DNA of 33,375 nucleotides from Phenylobacterium sp. (lineage in GTDB: Bacteria; Pseudomonadota; Alphaproteobacteria; Caulobacterales; Caulobacteraceae): contig NZ_JAUYAW010000006.1 in the NCBI RefSeq assembly GCF_030693405.1, positions 1 through 33,375 of the forward strand, written 5' to 3'. A program made the translations under genes and the position numbers. Below, one piece after another: positions 1-8,114 of the stretch. Position 1 is the first letter of the stretch. The number at the start of each line of letters is the position of its first letter. The notes beneath the pieces were generated by a model. The model was not told the DNA's origin. It was given only the letters and a program-made list of their open reading frames with translations, and did not search any database.

Positions 1-647
1 TCCCTGGCCTGTCGTACGACTTCATCGCCGGCGAGCTTCGAGAGCGGTTCGGCTCAAACTGCGGCGGGCGGGTGATCGTCGCCCACCTGGGGAGCGGCGT
101 GTCCCTCTGCGCCCTGGCCGATGGTGAGAGTCTGGCCACCACCATGGGCTTCTCGGCCCTGGATGGCCCGCCCATGGCCACCCGGTCGGGCAGTCTCGAT
201 CCTGGGGTTCTGCTCTACCTGATGGAAGATCGCGGCATGTCGGCCGCTTATCTCACCGACCTGCTCTATCGCCGGTCGGGCCTGCTCGGCGTGTCCGGGG
301 AGAGCGGCGACATCAGAGTCCTGCTGGCCAGCGACCGTCCGGAGGCGCGGGAGGCCCTGGACCTGTTCGTCTATAGGCTGTCGCGGGAGATCGGCGGGCT
401 GGCCGCCGCCCTGGGCGGGGTGGATCGCCTCGTCTTCACCGCCGGCGTCGGGGAAAACGCCGCGGCGATCCGCGAGGGCGTGCTGCGGGCCTGCGCCTGG
501 CTGGGCGCCGAGCTCGACGCCGAGGCGAACCGGGCAGGCGCCGAGATCATCACCACCCCGGCCAGCCGCCTTCAGGGGCTCGTCCTGCCCACGGACGAAC
601 AGATCGTCATCGCCCGCGCCGCCAGGGTCCTGCTGCAGGACGGCTGA
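1..647 (+). CDS. ackA: Acetate kinase, C-terminal part (5' end outside window)
   Basis: Catalyses acetate + ATP to and from acetyl phosphate + ADP in the cytoplasm. The frame is open from base 3 to the TGA at 645-647, so the gene began before the window; the GTG at 72 is internal. The visible part has the HLGSG phosphate-binding loop followed by SLCAL, then MGFSALDG and TRSGSLDP, which are acetate-kinase signature regions, and the late GVGENAAAIRE motif of the ASKHA fold. It converges on ompW across a shared hairpin terminator. The neighbouring universal stress protein and the FixK-like boxes suggest a low-oxygen or fermentative role, with a phosphotransacetylase or phosphoketolase possibly just upstream; that part is inference. 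Identity is firm and only the length is unknown. Confidence 0.95.
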   Translation, partial: PGLSYDFIAGELRERFGSNCGGRVIVAHLGSGVSLCALADGESLATTMGFSALDGPPMATRSGSLDPGVLLYLMEDRGMSAAYLTDLLYRRSGLLGVSGESGDIRVLLASDRPEAREALDLFVYRLSREIGGLAAALGGVDRLVFTAGVGENAAAIREGVLRACAWLGAELDAEANRAGAEIITTPASRLQGLVLPTDEQIVIARAARVLLQDG

Positions 648-654
648 ATGCGAA

Positions 655-684
655 AAAGGCCCCAGCGGTGAAGCCGGGGCCTTT
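655..684. terminator. Bidirectional intrinsic terminator between ackA and ompW
   Basis: Perfect 9-bp arms AAAGGCCCC (655-663) and GGGGCCTTT (676-684) enclose a 12-base loop. Runs of A before and T after the stem give a U-tract in both directions. It lies 7 bases past the ackA stop and 26 bases past the ompW stop, as expected for a terminator shared by convergent genes. Confidence 0.85.
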
Positions 685-710
685 CCTTCAGTCTGCGTAT
701 GTCGCGCAGC

Positions 711-1358
711 TTAGAACTTGCAGCCGAAGCCCGCCGAGACGACCCACGGGTCCAGCTTCACCTTGGACTTCACGCCGTTACGGTTGTCGGTGGCGTCGGT
801 CTCGAAGAACACCTTCTTCACATCGAGGTTGGCGCTCCAGGGACCGCTGACGGCCACGTCCACGCCCGCCTGCAGGGCGAAGCCGAAGCCGTTGTCGATG
901 TCGAGGTCGAAGTTGTTCTTATCCGAGCCGTTGTAGAAGATCATGTAGTTCACGCCCGCGCCCACATAGGGGCTGACCTTGGCGGCCGGGGCGAAGTGAT
1001 ATTGCAGGGAGACCACCGGGGGGAGGACCCAGGTCTCCTTGACCTTCACGTCGGTGGCCGGACCCTTGGCGGTGACCGTGTGCTTGGTCGTGCCGGCGAT
1101 CACTTCGACAGCGACATTGTCGGTGAAGAAGTAGCTCAGGCCGATGGTCGGCATCACATCGGCGTTCACCTCGGCCCGCAGGCCCGTCGCGGCGCCGGCC
1201 AGGGTGGTGATGGGGTCGCCGGCTTCCGGATCAACGGAGGTCACCCGGACATTGAGCATCGTGGTCCCGGCGCTCTTGGGCTGGAACTCCTGGGCCTGGG
1301 CGGCCCCGGCGAGGGTGAGGGCGAGGCCCGCGGCGAGAACGGCGGCGGTGGTTTTCAT
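711..1358 (-). CDS. ompW: OmpW family outer-membrane beta-barrel protein
   Basis: A 215-residue outer-membrane protein. Residues 1-22 form a signal peptide (MKTTAAVL..., cleavage after AQA). OmpW hallmarks follow: a YFFTDNVAVEV strand, LPPVVSLQYHF, then YVGAGVNYMIFY, and a terminal Phe in GFGCKF that suits Bam-dependent insertion. OmpW proteins are small eight-stranded barrels with a hydrophobic channel; the substrate here is unknown. I chose the ATG at 1358 because the signal peptide begins there; a longer frame reaching 1523 adds 55 residues with no membrane-protein character. The gene diverges from the DUF883 gene, and a FixK-like half-site pair (1422-1435) is centred about 41.5 bases before a plausible start of transcription. 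In enterobacteria ompW is FNR-controlled, which fits. Confidence 0.92.
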   Translation of the reverse strand: MKTTAAVLAAGLALTLAGAAQAQEFQPKSAGTTMLNVRVTSVDPEAGDPITTLAGAATGLRAEVNADVMPTIGLSYFFTDNVAVEVIAGTTKHTVTAKGPATDVKVKETWVLPPVVSLQYHFAPAAKVSPYVGAGVNYMIFYNGSDKNNFDLDIDNGFGFALQAGVDVAVSGPWSANLDVKKVFFETDATDNRNGVKSKVKLDPWVVSAGFGCKF

Positions 1359-1421
1359 GACTATCCCCTTATTGACGGTATGACCGTGGCCGCGTGATGC
1401 GCCTGCGCGCTGAGGCCATCC

Positions 1422-1435
1422 TTGATCTGGCTCAA
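1422..1435. promoter_or_regulatory. FixK/FNR-like box, ompW-proximal
   Basis: TTGAT-CTGG-CTCAA matches the CRP/FNR-family consensus TTGAY-N4-RTCAA in both TTGA/TCAA cores, with one off-consensus base (C at 1431). The centre (1428.5) is 70 bases before the ompW ATG. An activator at -41.5 would place transcription start near 1387 and leave a leader of about 29 bases. It overlaps the 12-base palindrome CTCAAGCTTGAG (1431-1442). Confidence 0.55.
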
Positions 1436-1464
1436 GCTTGAGCGGCAGGGGCGCTTCCAGGCAT

Positions 1465-1478
1465 TTGATACGGGTCAA
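1465..1478. promoter_or_regulatory. FixK/FNR box, DUF883/usp-proximal
   Basis: TTGAT-ACGG-GTCAA fits the full FixK/FNR consensus TTGAY-N4-RTCAA. The centre (1471.5) is about 63 bases before the ATG at 1535. Class II geometry (-41.5) would put transcription start near 1513 and give a leader of about 22 bases that contains the ribosome-binding site AAGGAG. Together with the box at 1422-1435 it forms a divergent pair. Confidence 0.65.
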
Positions 1479-1534
1479 GGCGTCGCCCGGGGGAAGGGCG
1501 CCAGATGAGGCGCGCAACCCCAAGGAGCCGCCCC

Positions 1535-1861
1535 ATGTCGAAGTCCATCAGCAAAGACCTCCGCGAAGACGTCAAGGATCTGCGGGAGAACATCGACGAG
1601 ACCCTCGAGGATGTCGCCCGCGCCCTGCGATCGGCCGCCGAAAGCCTCTCGGAGGAGAGCGAGGAAGCCATCGCCAAGGCCGCCGTCGCGGTGCGCAAGG
1701 CCGCCGACGCCCTCTCGGAAAAGGCCAAACCCGCCAAGGCCATGGCCGACAAGGCTGTTCAGGAGGTGAAGGATCATCCCATTGTCTCGGCCGGGGCCGC
1801 CCTGACCGCTGCCGCCCTGCTGATCAGCCTGCTGGTGGCCGAGCGCCGCAAGAAGTCCTGA
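1535..1861 (+). CDS. DUF883/ElaB-YqjD-like membrane-anchored protein
   Basis: A 108-residue protein whose first 80 residues are charged, Ala/Glu/Lys-rich and strongly helical (repeats such as LREDVKDLREN and LSEESEEAIAKAA). A C-terminal glycine/alanine-rich transmembrane helix follows (about 85-103, SAGAALTAAALLISLLV) and ends in the basic tail ERRKKS. This is the architecture of the ElaB/YgaM/YqjD family (DUF883), tail-anchored inner-membrane proteins linked in E. coli to stationary phase and ribosome binding. The ATG at 1535 is preceded by AAGGAG at 1522-1527; the in-frame ATG at 1505 lacks such a site. A FixK/FNR box lies upstream and the usp gene downstream, suggesting low-oxygen induction. 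Family membership is from pattern only. Confidence 0.75.
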   Translation: MSKSISKDLREDVKDLRENIDETLEDVARALRSAAESLSEESEEAIAKAAVAVRKAADALSEKAKPAKAMADKAVQEVKDHPIVSAGAALTAAALLISLLVAERRKKS

Positions 1862-1894
1862 GCGAGCAGGGACCCCATCGGCTCGTCGACACCG

Positions 1895-1931
1895 CGCCTG
1901 CCCTCGACGACCCTGGTCGCGAGGGCAGGCG
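1895..1931. repeat. Long near-perfect inverted repeat (RNA hairpin) between DUF883 gene and usp
   Basis: Arms CGCCTGCCCTCG (1895-1906) and CGAGGGCAGGCG (1920-1931) are perfectly complementary over 12 bp. Inside them CGACC (1908-1912) pairs with GGTCG (1915-1919) after a single bulged A, so the stem is about 16-17 bp. It is followed by AAGCCTTGTTTC rather than a clear U-tract. It may act as a terminator or attenuator after the DUF883 gene or as an mRNA stabiliser. It ends 26 bases before the usp start codon. Confidence 0.7.
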
Positions 1932-1957
1932 AAGCCTTGTTTCAATGGAGATTATCC

Positions 1958-2806
1958 ATGCCTTACAAAGACATCCTTCTCCATCTTGAGTCCTATCCCG
2001 ATGCCACGTCCGACCTGGCGCTGGAGCAGGGCGTCAGTCTGTGCGCGGCGCTCGGCGAACAGGTCACCGCCCTGGTCCCCCAGGTCTCGATTCCGCTGAA
2101 GACCAATCGCCTGGCCGATTTCGCCCTGAACCTCGGCGATATGGCTCGGGCGGAGGAGGGGCGCAGTCGCCAGAACGCCGCGCGTCTGCTCGAACAGTTC
2201 GAGCATCGCGCCACGGCGCTGGGGGTGTTCGGCGGCCGCCTGTCGCCCGAGGCCGAAGTGTTCCAGATCCCGGAACTCACCGCCCAGCTCGCCCGGACCC
2301 GGGATATCTGCGTCATCCCGTATGCCCGTGAGTCGACGGCCCATCAGGGGGTGGCGGAGGCGATGATCTTCGCCTCGGGCCGACCCGTCGTGGTCTTCCG
2401 GCCTAACGACGCCCGGCCCACCCAGACGGGTCTCGGAACCGTATTGATCGCGTGGGACGCCAGCCGATCGGCCGCCGCCGCCGTCGCCGCGGCGATGCCT
2501 GCCCTGACCTCGGCCCGCAAGGTGGTCGTCCTGACCGTGCTCAATGAAAAGGCGACCGCCAGGCCGGGCGCCCCGCAGGACCTGCTCCGCCACCTCGCCC
2601 GCCACGGGGTCATCGCCGAGGCCATGGAGTTCGATTCGGCCGGGGCGAAGATCGGTTCGGTCCTTGACCATGTCGCCTTGCGGACCGAAGCCGACCTCCT
2701 GGTCATGGGGGCGTTCGGTCACTCCCGGGCCAGGGAGTTCGTCCTGGGGGGCGCCACCCGCAGCGTGCTGGAGTCGCCGCCGGTCCCGGTGCTGCTCGCC
2801 CACTGA
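1958..2806 (+). CDS. Tandem-domain universal stress protein (UspA family)
   Basis: A 282-residue cytoplasmic protein built of two Usp folds. The N-terminal half starts MPYKDILLHL. The C-terminal half begins near residue 155 (GTVLIAWDAS) and carries the ATP-binding signature G-x2-G-HSRAREFVLGG-ATR (about 251-267), so nucleotide binding is likely in domain 2. The N-terminal half lacks an obvious equivalent. Such proteins are commonly induced by oxygen limitation or energy stress and often lie next to acetate kinase and FixK-regulated genes, as here. The ATG at 1958 follows a purine-rich ATGGAG; the in-frame ATG at 1937 adds seven residues and has a weaker site. The gene is probably co-regulated with the DUF883 gene, although the hairpin at 1895-1931 lies between them. 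Confidence 0.92.
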   Translation: MPYKDILLHLESYPDATSDLALEQGVSLCAALGEQVTALVPQVSIPLKTNRLADFALNLGDMARAEEGRSRQNAARLLEQFEHRATALGVFGGRLSPEAEVFQIPELTAQLARTRDICVIPYARESTAHQGVAEAMIFASGRPVVVFRPNDARPTQTGLGTVLIAWDASRSAAAAVAAAMPALTSARKVVVLTVLNEKATARPGAPQDLLRHLARHGVIAEAMEFDSAGAKIGSVLDHVALRTEADLLVMGAFGHSRAREFVLGGATRSVLESPPVPVLLAH

Positions 2807-2938
2807 CAAGTGCCGCTTTCGGCGGCGTGTGGGCGGGAAATGCGCCCTCACGTCGCGGTTTCTGGATTCAATCCTGGCCCTGGGATAAGCGACAGACGCC
2901 GCATCACAGGCGGCGACCAAGTGTGCGGGGCGCGTTTC

Positions 2939-4738
2939 GTGACCATCCAACCCATCTTCAAGTCTCTCGCTGTAGCCGCCGTCGGCTTCACCCTGGCGAG
3001 CGGCGCGGCCAGCGCCCCGGCGAAGGCAGAGACCGTGGCCATCGTCGGGGCCACCCTCTTTGACGCCACGGGCGCGGCGCCGCGGACGGCCGACGTGCTG
3101 ATTCAGGATGGGCGGATCGCCGCCATCGGCGCCGGTCTGACCGTGCCGGCTGGCGCGGTGACCATCGATGGCCGCGGCAAGGCCCTGACCCCGGGCTTCT
3201 TCGACGTCCACACCCACTGGACGCCGAACGGCGCGCCCTATCAGACGCCGGCCATCGCCACGGCCTATGTGCAGGCTGGCGTCACCACGGTGAACGACTT
3301 TCACCAGCCCCCGGAATCCTACGAGCCCCGGCGTCGCTGGCTGTCGCAGCTGGCCTCGCCGCATGTGAACCTGACGGCGCGGATGAGCACGCCCGGCGGC
3401 CATGGGGCTGACTGGGGCGACACAACCACCACCAAGTGGGTCAACACCCCCGACGGCGCCCGGCACGAGGTCCGCCGGCTGGTTCCGTACGAGCCGGACC
3501 TCATCAAGGCCTTCGCCGACGGCTGGCGCTATGGCCTTTCGGCCGACAACACCTCAATGGATGTGGGCACGCTGAGCGCCCTGGTGGACGAGGCGCACAA
3601 GAATGACCTGAAGGTCGTCACACACACCGTAACGGTGGCGCGCGGCAAGGTGGCCGCCCGGGCCGGGGTGGATATCATCGTCCACAGCCTGCAGGACGGG
3701 CCGGTGGACCAGGAGGTCATCGACCTGATGAAGGCGTCGGGCACGGCCTACGCCCCGACGCTCGCGGTCTATGAGCCGGTCAAGCCCGGCCAGACCCCGC
3801 CGGACGACCTGAACAATCCGCGCTTCGTCCAGTCCAACGCCAAGTTCCAGTACGCCCTGCGCAATGTGAAGGCGTTGCATGACGCAGGGGTTCTGGTGGC
3901 GCTCGGCACCGACGCCGGCATGCCGGGCACGCCGCACGGGGTCGCGACTCTGCATGAGATGGAGTTGCTGGTTCAGGCCGGCTTCACGCCGGTGGAGGCC
4001 CTGATGGTCGCCACCGCCAACAGCGCCCGCGCCATGGGCGTCCTGGATGATCGTGGCACCATCGAAGTCGGCAAGCGCGCCGACCTGGTGCTGATCGACG
4101 GCGCGCCCTGGACCCACATCTCCGACGTCCGCAAGACCGAGCGGGTCTTCATCGACGGTCGTCAGGTGGTGGGGCCCGGGGTCGCCCTGCCGGCGGCCAA
4201 CAGCCAGATGACCATGGCGCCCGCGCCCGCCCAGGCTCTGATTGACGACTTCGAAGGCGCGCCGGGCCGCACGGCCACAGGCGCCCTGCGGGTGCAGGAC
4301 ACCGACGGCGGTATGGACCGCAGCGTGCTGATCAGCCTCGTGGCGCCAGAGGCGGATGGCGACAACGCCCTGCGCCTGGCCGCACGGATGTCGGTCAAGG
4401 AAGACCCCCATACCGGCGTCATCCTCCCGCTCAGCCGCGGGTCGGTCCAGCCGGTCGACGCCCGCGCCTTCAAGGGGCTCGCTTTCGGCCTGAGGGGCGA
4501 CGGAGGGCTCTACCGGGTGATGATTCGCACCGTGGGCGGCTGGTGGCAGACCGAGGTTGAGGCGGGTCCCGAGTGGGCCAGCTTCACCGTGCCCTTCTCG
4601 GATCTGCGGCCTGCGCCAGGCTGGCGGCGGGCTGAGACGCCCTGGACGGCCAGTGATCTGCTGGAAGTCCAGTTCGGCGGTGGTCGGGACGCCGGTGAGA
4701 CCCTGTGGCTCGAGGTCGACGACGTCAGGTTCTACTGA
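2939..4738 (+). CDS. Exported amidohydrolase with C-terminal CIA30-like domain
   Basis: About 599 residues. The likely start is the GTG at 2939, because residues 1-31 then form a signal peptide (FKSLAVAAVGFTLASGAASA, cut near AKA). Residues 33-415 are an amidohydrolase-superfamily (imidazolonepropionase-like) TIM barrel with metal ligands HTH (91-93), a candidate bridging Lys at 190 (DLIKAF), His229 (VVTHT), His249 (VHS) and Asp325 (GTDAG). Residues 433-599 (IDDFEG... to WLEVDDVRFY) resemble the CIA30/galactose-binding-like domain. The enzyme would hydrolyse a cyclic or linear amide in the periplasm; the substrate is unknown. A TonB receptor and an M20 hydrolase follow. The frame is open back to 2810, but that extension would bury the signal peptide. 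Confidence 0.88.
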   Translation: MTIQPIFKSLAVAAVGFTLASGAASAPAKAETVAIVGATLFDATGAAPRTADVLIQDGRIAAIGAGLTVPAGAVTIDGRGKALTPGFFDVHTHWTPNGAPYQTPAIATAYVQAGVTTVNDFHQPPESYEPRRRWLSQLASPHVNLTARMSTPGGHGADWGDTTTTKWVNTPDGARHEVRRLVPYEPDLIKAFADGWRYGLSADNTSMDVGTLSALVDEAHKNDLKVVTHTVTVARGKVAARAGVDIIVHSLQDGPVDQEVIDLMKASGTAYAPTLAVYEPVKPGQTPPDDLNNPRFVQSNAKFQYALRNVKALHDAGVLVALGTDAGMPGTPHGVATLHEMELLVQAGFTPVEALMVATANSARAMGVLDDRGTIEVGKRADLVLIDGAPWTHISDVRKTERVFIDGRQVVGPGVALPAANSQMTMAPAPAQALIDDFEGAPGRTATGALRVQDTDGGMDRSVLISLVAPEADGDNALRLAARMSVKEDPHTGVILPLSRGSVQPVDARAFKGLAFGLRGDGGLYRVMIRTVGGWWQTEVEAGPEWASFTVPFSDLRPAPGWRRAETPWTASDLLEVQFGGGRDAGETLWLEVDDVRFY

Positions 4739-4753
4739 TCACTGATCACTGAG
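4734..4753. repeat. Short tandem repeat ACTGATC (2 full copies plus a partial third)
   Basis: ACTGATC at 4734-4740 and 4741-4747 is followed by ACTGAG at 4748-4753. It overlaps the stop codon (4736-4738) of the amidohydrolase gene, and the repeats supply further stop triplets beyond it. It is probably of no functional weight. Confidence 0.6.
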
Positions 4754-4956
4754 CGCCGATCGGCGAAATCCGTCCCGAACCGACCTAAAAGCCGTGAAAT
4801 TGGGCGTGAATTGCCCCTTTTTGCGGCCGTGTGGCGAATGTGTGTCGGCCAGCGCCGTATAACGACGCTACACCGGCCCTGCCGTCTATTCGGCCGAGAG
4901 GATCTGGAGAACCGGGAAAACGTCGGTCTTCGGGTCGGGATCAAAAGGGGATCAAC

Positions 4957-7900
4957 ATGAACATCACCAACTGGGGGCGGCGCGGTCTGCTCGGGACGAC
5001 TATGCTCTGCGCGCTCGGCGCCGGCGGAGCCTTCGCCCAGACGGCCGAAACCATGGTTGACGAGATCATCGTCGTCGGGTCGCAGGTGCAGGGGTCGCGG
5101 ATTACTGATGCCGTGCCCGTCACCGTGCTCGGACAGGACGAACTGCAGGCGGTCGCCGCCGCCTCGGGCGACGAGCTGTTCCGCTCCATCCCGCAGATGG
5201 GCGATGTGAGCTTCAACTCCAGCTACCTGCCCAACTCCAGCAACAGCGCCCGGGGCGATGTGGGCTCGGTCAATCTGCGCAATCTGGGTGTCGGCAACAC
5301 CTTGGTCCTTCTGAATGGCCGCCGGGTGGTGACCCACCCGTCCAGCCGCGCCGACGAGAACCTCGTTCCAGTCCTGACCTACAACACCAACGCCATCCCG
5401 GTGAACGGTCTCCAGCGCCTGGAAGTGCTGCGCGACGGCGCGGCGGCGCTCTACGGCTCGGACGCGGTGGCCGGCGTCGTCAACACGGTGCTGCGCACCG
5501 ACTATGATGGTCTGACCCTGGACGCCCAGTACGGCGGCGCCGAGGGCACGGGCCTGCGCCAGACCGATCTGTCGGCCCTGTTCGGCCGCAATTTCGACCG
5601 CGGTAATGTCACGGTGTTCGCCAGCTACACCGACCGCACCGCCCTGGACGCCCTGGACCAGGACTATACCGCCTCCCTGGACCGCCGGCCGCTGTTCGCC
5701 GGTACGCGTTTTGACGGCGCCACCTCCTTGGACGCCCGCAGCACCGTCACCCCTTGGGGCTATTTCCAGGCCAGCGGTCCTGTGCGGCGCAACGGCGCCC
5801 TGGTGACATCGACCGCGGGCTTCTTCCACGTGCAGCCGACCACCTTCCCCGGCTGCGCGACGCCCACCAGCGGCGGGCTCTGCCTGGATGACGGCGCCAT
5901 CGCCACGGCCGGCGTCGATCGCGATCTGCGCTTTGACTCGCCGGCAGCCTACAACACCACGGTGATCCCCGAGGTGGAGCGGGTGAATCTGTTCCTCACC
6001 GGCAACTACGACCTGACCGACGAGATCACGGGCTTTGGCGAGCTCGGCTACTACACCGCCACCACCAAGAGCCTGCAGACCTCCACCGGCACCCTGTCTT
6101 CGATGCCGATCACCATGCCGGCCTCGAGCTATTACAACCCGTTCGGCCCCACGACCTTCGCCAATGGGACGGTCAATCCGAACCGCCTGTCGGGCATCGA
6201 CGCCCCGGCGAGCGGCCGTGATGTGACCATCCGCACCTACAACTTCTCCGACGCCGGGCCGACCTCGGTGGATGTAGAGAACTCTCAGTGGCGGGCCCTG
6301 GCCGGCCTGAGGGGCGAGCGGTTCGGCTTCAACTGGGAAGGCGCGATCCTCTATTCGAAGGCTGAGGTCGAGGACGTCTCGGACGGCATCAGCGCCACCC
6401 TGCTGCAACGTCAGCTCTCCCTGTCGACGCCGGACGCCTACAACCCGTTCAACGGGGCCAATCTGCAGAACACCAGCCTGGCTGATACCGCCCGGAGCAG
6501 CCAGGCCGCCCTGGACGCCATCCGGATCAAGACGGTCCGCCGCAACACCAGCTCGCTGGCCCTGGCGGACTTCAAGGTCTCGCGGCCGGACATCTTCACC
6601 CTGCCCGGCGGTGACGTCGGCATGGCGGTTGGCCTGGAATACCGTCGCGAGACCCAGAAGGACGACCGCGACGGCCGCGTGGACGGCACCATCAACTTCA
6701 CCGACGTGGTCACCGGGACGGCCTATGCAGGCGACCTGATCGGCACCAGCCCGTCGCCGGACACCAGCGGCTCCCGGACCGTCGCCTCGGGCTTCATCGA
6801 GTTCGCCGTGCCGGTGATCTCGCCGGAGATGAACATCCCGCTGGTCCAGAGCGTGGAGATGCAGCTGGCCGGCCGCTTCGAGGACTTCAGCGACGCCGGC
6901 TCTGTCGCCAAGCCCAAGGTCGCGGTGGCCTGGGATGTGTTCGATGGGCTGCGCTTCCGCGGCTCCTGGGCCCAGGGCTTCAAGGCGCCCAACCTCGAAC
7001 AGGTCAACGCCACCCTGGTGACCCGTTCCAACACCCGGACCGACTTCATCCGCTGCGAGGCGGATCTGCGGGCCGGGCGCATCGCCAACTTCGCGGCCTG
7101 CTCGCGGTCGGGCGCCACCACCGCGCAGCGGGCTGGCAACCAGGACCTGAAGCCCGAAGAGTCCGAGACCTGGGGGGCGGGCGTCGTCTTCGAACCCCAG
7201 TTCCTGCCGCCGGAAGTCGGGAACTTCATCTTCACGGTCGACTACTGGCGGGTGAAGCAGGAGGGCATCGTCGGCCTGTTCGGCGAGGGCAACGCCCTGA
7301 TCCTCGACTACCTGCTGCGCACCCAGGGGACGAGTAACCCCGACGTGATCCGTGCGGCGCCCACCGCCGATGACGTGGCCGCCTTCGCCGGCACCAACCT
7401 GACCCCCGTGGGTCAGGTGCTGTTCGTCAACGACCAGTACCAGAACCTGCTGCCGCAGGAGGCTCGCGGCCTCGACATCGGCGTGGCCTGGAGCCTGAAT
7501 GGCACGCGGTTCGGCGACTTCTCGGCCAGCTTCAATGCCGCCCATCTGATGAAGTTCTACCGCCAGCCGTCTCCGGCCATTCAGGAGCTCCTGGACGCCC
7601 AGGCGGCCGGCGCCATCAATCCCGGCGTCAACATCGCCGGCGGTGGCGACCTGATCCGCGACGAAGGTCGTCCGGACTGGAAATGGTCGGCCTCGGCCAC
7701 CTGGCGCTACGAGCAGTTCACCCTGGGGGCCTTCACCCAGTATGTGGGCGATGTTCAGGACTTCGGCCTGATCGACGCGGCCGGCGATCCCTGGATCATC
7801 GACAGCCAGCTGACCGCCAATCTCTATGGTCAGTACGAGTTCACCGATGGCATGGCGGCCGATACCCGCCTGCGCGTTGGGGTGCGCAACCTGACCGACG

Positions 7901-7992
7901 AGAAGCCGCCACTGGCCTCGGACGGCTACCTGGGCGAGCTCTACACGCCCTACAGCCGCTATTGGTATGTGAGCGTGCGTAAGACCTTCTAG
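4957..7992 (+). CDS. TonB-dependent outer-membrane receptor
   Basis: A 1011-residue receptor. The signal peptide is residues 1-27 (LLGTTMLCALGAGGAFAQ). A TonB-box-like DEIIVVG follows at about 34-40. The plug domain (about 50-175) contains the NLRNLGVGNTLVLLNGRRVV and EVLRDGAAALYGSDAVAGVVN motifs typical of the family. The rest is a 22-strand barrel, with the receptor signature FKAPNLEQ near residue 675 and a terminal Phe (RKTF). The ATG at 4957 is preceded by AAAAGGGG; upstream codons add 42 non-signal-like residues. Receptors of this kind import siderophores, cobalamin, oligosaccharides or peptides. Lying between two exported hydrolases, this one probably imports an amide or peptide-like product, which is inference. 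No FecA-type N-terminal signalling domain is present. Confidence 0.95.
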   Translation: MNITNWGRRGLLGTTMLCALGAGGAFAQTAETMVDEIIVVGSQVQGSRITDAVPVTVLGQDELQAVAAASGDELFRSIPQMGDVSFNSSYLPNSSNSARGDVGSVNLRNLGVGNTLVLLNGRRVVTHPSSRADENLVPVLTYNTNAIPVNGLQRLEVLRDGAAALYGSDAVAGVVNTVLRTDYDGLTLDAQYGGAEGTGLRQTDLSALFGRNFDRGNVTVFASYTDRTALDALDQDYTASLDRRPLFAGTRFDGATSLDARSTVTPWGYFQASGPVRRNGALVTSTAGFFHVQPTTFPGCATPTSGGLCLDDGAIATAGVDRDLRFDSPAAYNTTVIPEVERVNLFLTGNYDLTDEITGFGELGYYTATTKSLQTSTGTLSSMPITMPASSYYNPFGPTTFANGTVNPNRLSGIDAPASGRDVTIRTYNFSDAGPTSVDVENSQWRALAGLRGERFGFNWEGAILYSKAEVEDVSDGISATLLQRQLSLSTPDAYNPFNGANLQNTSLADTARSSQAALDAIRIKTVRRNTSSLALADFKVSRPDIFTLPGGDVGMAVGLEYRRETQKDDRDGRVDGTINFTDVVTGTAYAGDLIGTSPSPDTSGSRTVASGFIEFAVPVISPEMNIPLVQSVEMQLAGRFEDFSDAGSVAKPKVAVAWDVFDGLRFRGSWAQGFKAPNLEQVNATLVTRSNTRTDFIRCEADLRAGRIANFAACSRSGATTAQRAGNQDLKPEESETWGAGVVFEPQFLPPEVGNFIFTVDYWRVKQEGIVGLFGEGNALILDYLLRTQGTSNPDVIRAAPTADDVAAFAGTNLTPVGQVLFVNDQYQNLLPQEARGLDIGVAWSLNGTRFGDFSASFNAAHLMKFYRQPSPAIQELLDAQAAGAINPGVNIAGGGDLIRDEGRPDWKWSASATWRYEQFTLGAFTQYVGDVQDFGLIDAAGDPWIIDSQLTANLYGQYEFTDGMAADTRLRVGVRNLTDEKPPLASDGYLGELYTPYSRYWYVSVRKTF

Positions 7993-7998
7993 GTCGAG

Positions 7999-8028
7999 GG
8001 CGCGGGCGGCCTTCGGGGCGCCCGCGCC
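7999..8028 (+). terminator. GC-rich hairpin after the TonB receptor
   Basis: Arms GGCGCGGGCG (7999-8008) and CGCCCGCGCC (8019-8028) pair perfectly over 10 bp. The apex carries the stable C-TTCG-G tetraloop (8011-8016). It starts 7 bases after the receptor stop. No T-run follows, so it may be a weak terminator or a transcript-end protector. Confidence 0.65.
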
Positions 8029-8114
8029 GACTTGCATCGGCCCGCCATCGGCAGAGGATGTCGGGTCAGCGGGGCTTGCCGCCCCTTGGTATCCCAGTCT
8101 TCCGGAGTTCGCCC

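Noticed and set aside
4800..4832. GGGC-GTGAATT-GCCC followed by CTTTTT as a terminator of the amidohydrolase gene
   Set aside because: The stem is only 4 bp and lies over 60 bases past the stop; it is too weak to call.
4732..8037. 1101-residue open frame on the minus strand opposite the TonB receptor
   Set aside because: It is composed of Gly/Arg/His/Val-rich sequence with no domain pattern and is the antisense of a well-supported receptor gene, a usual effect of high GC content.
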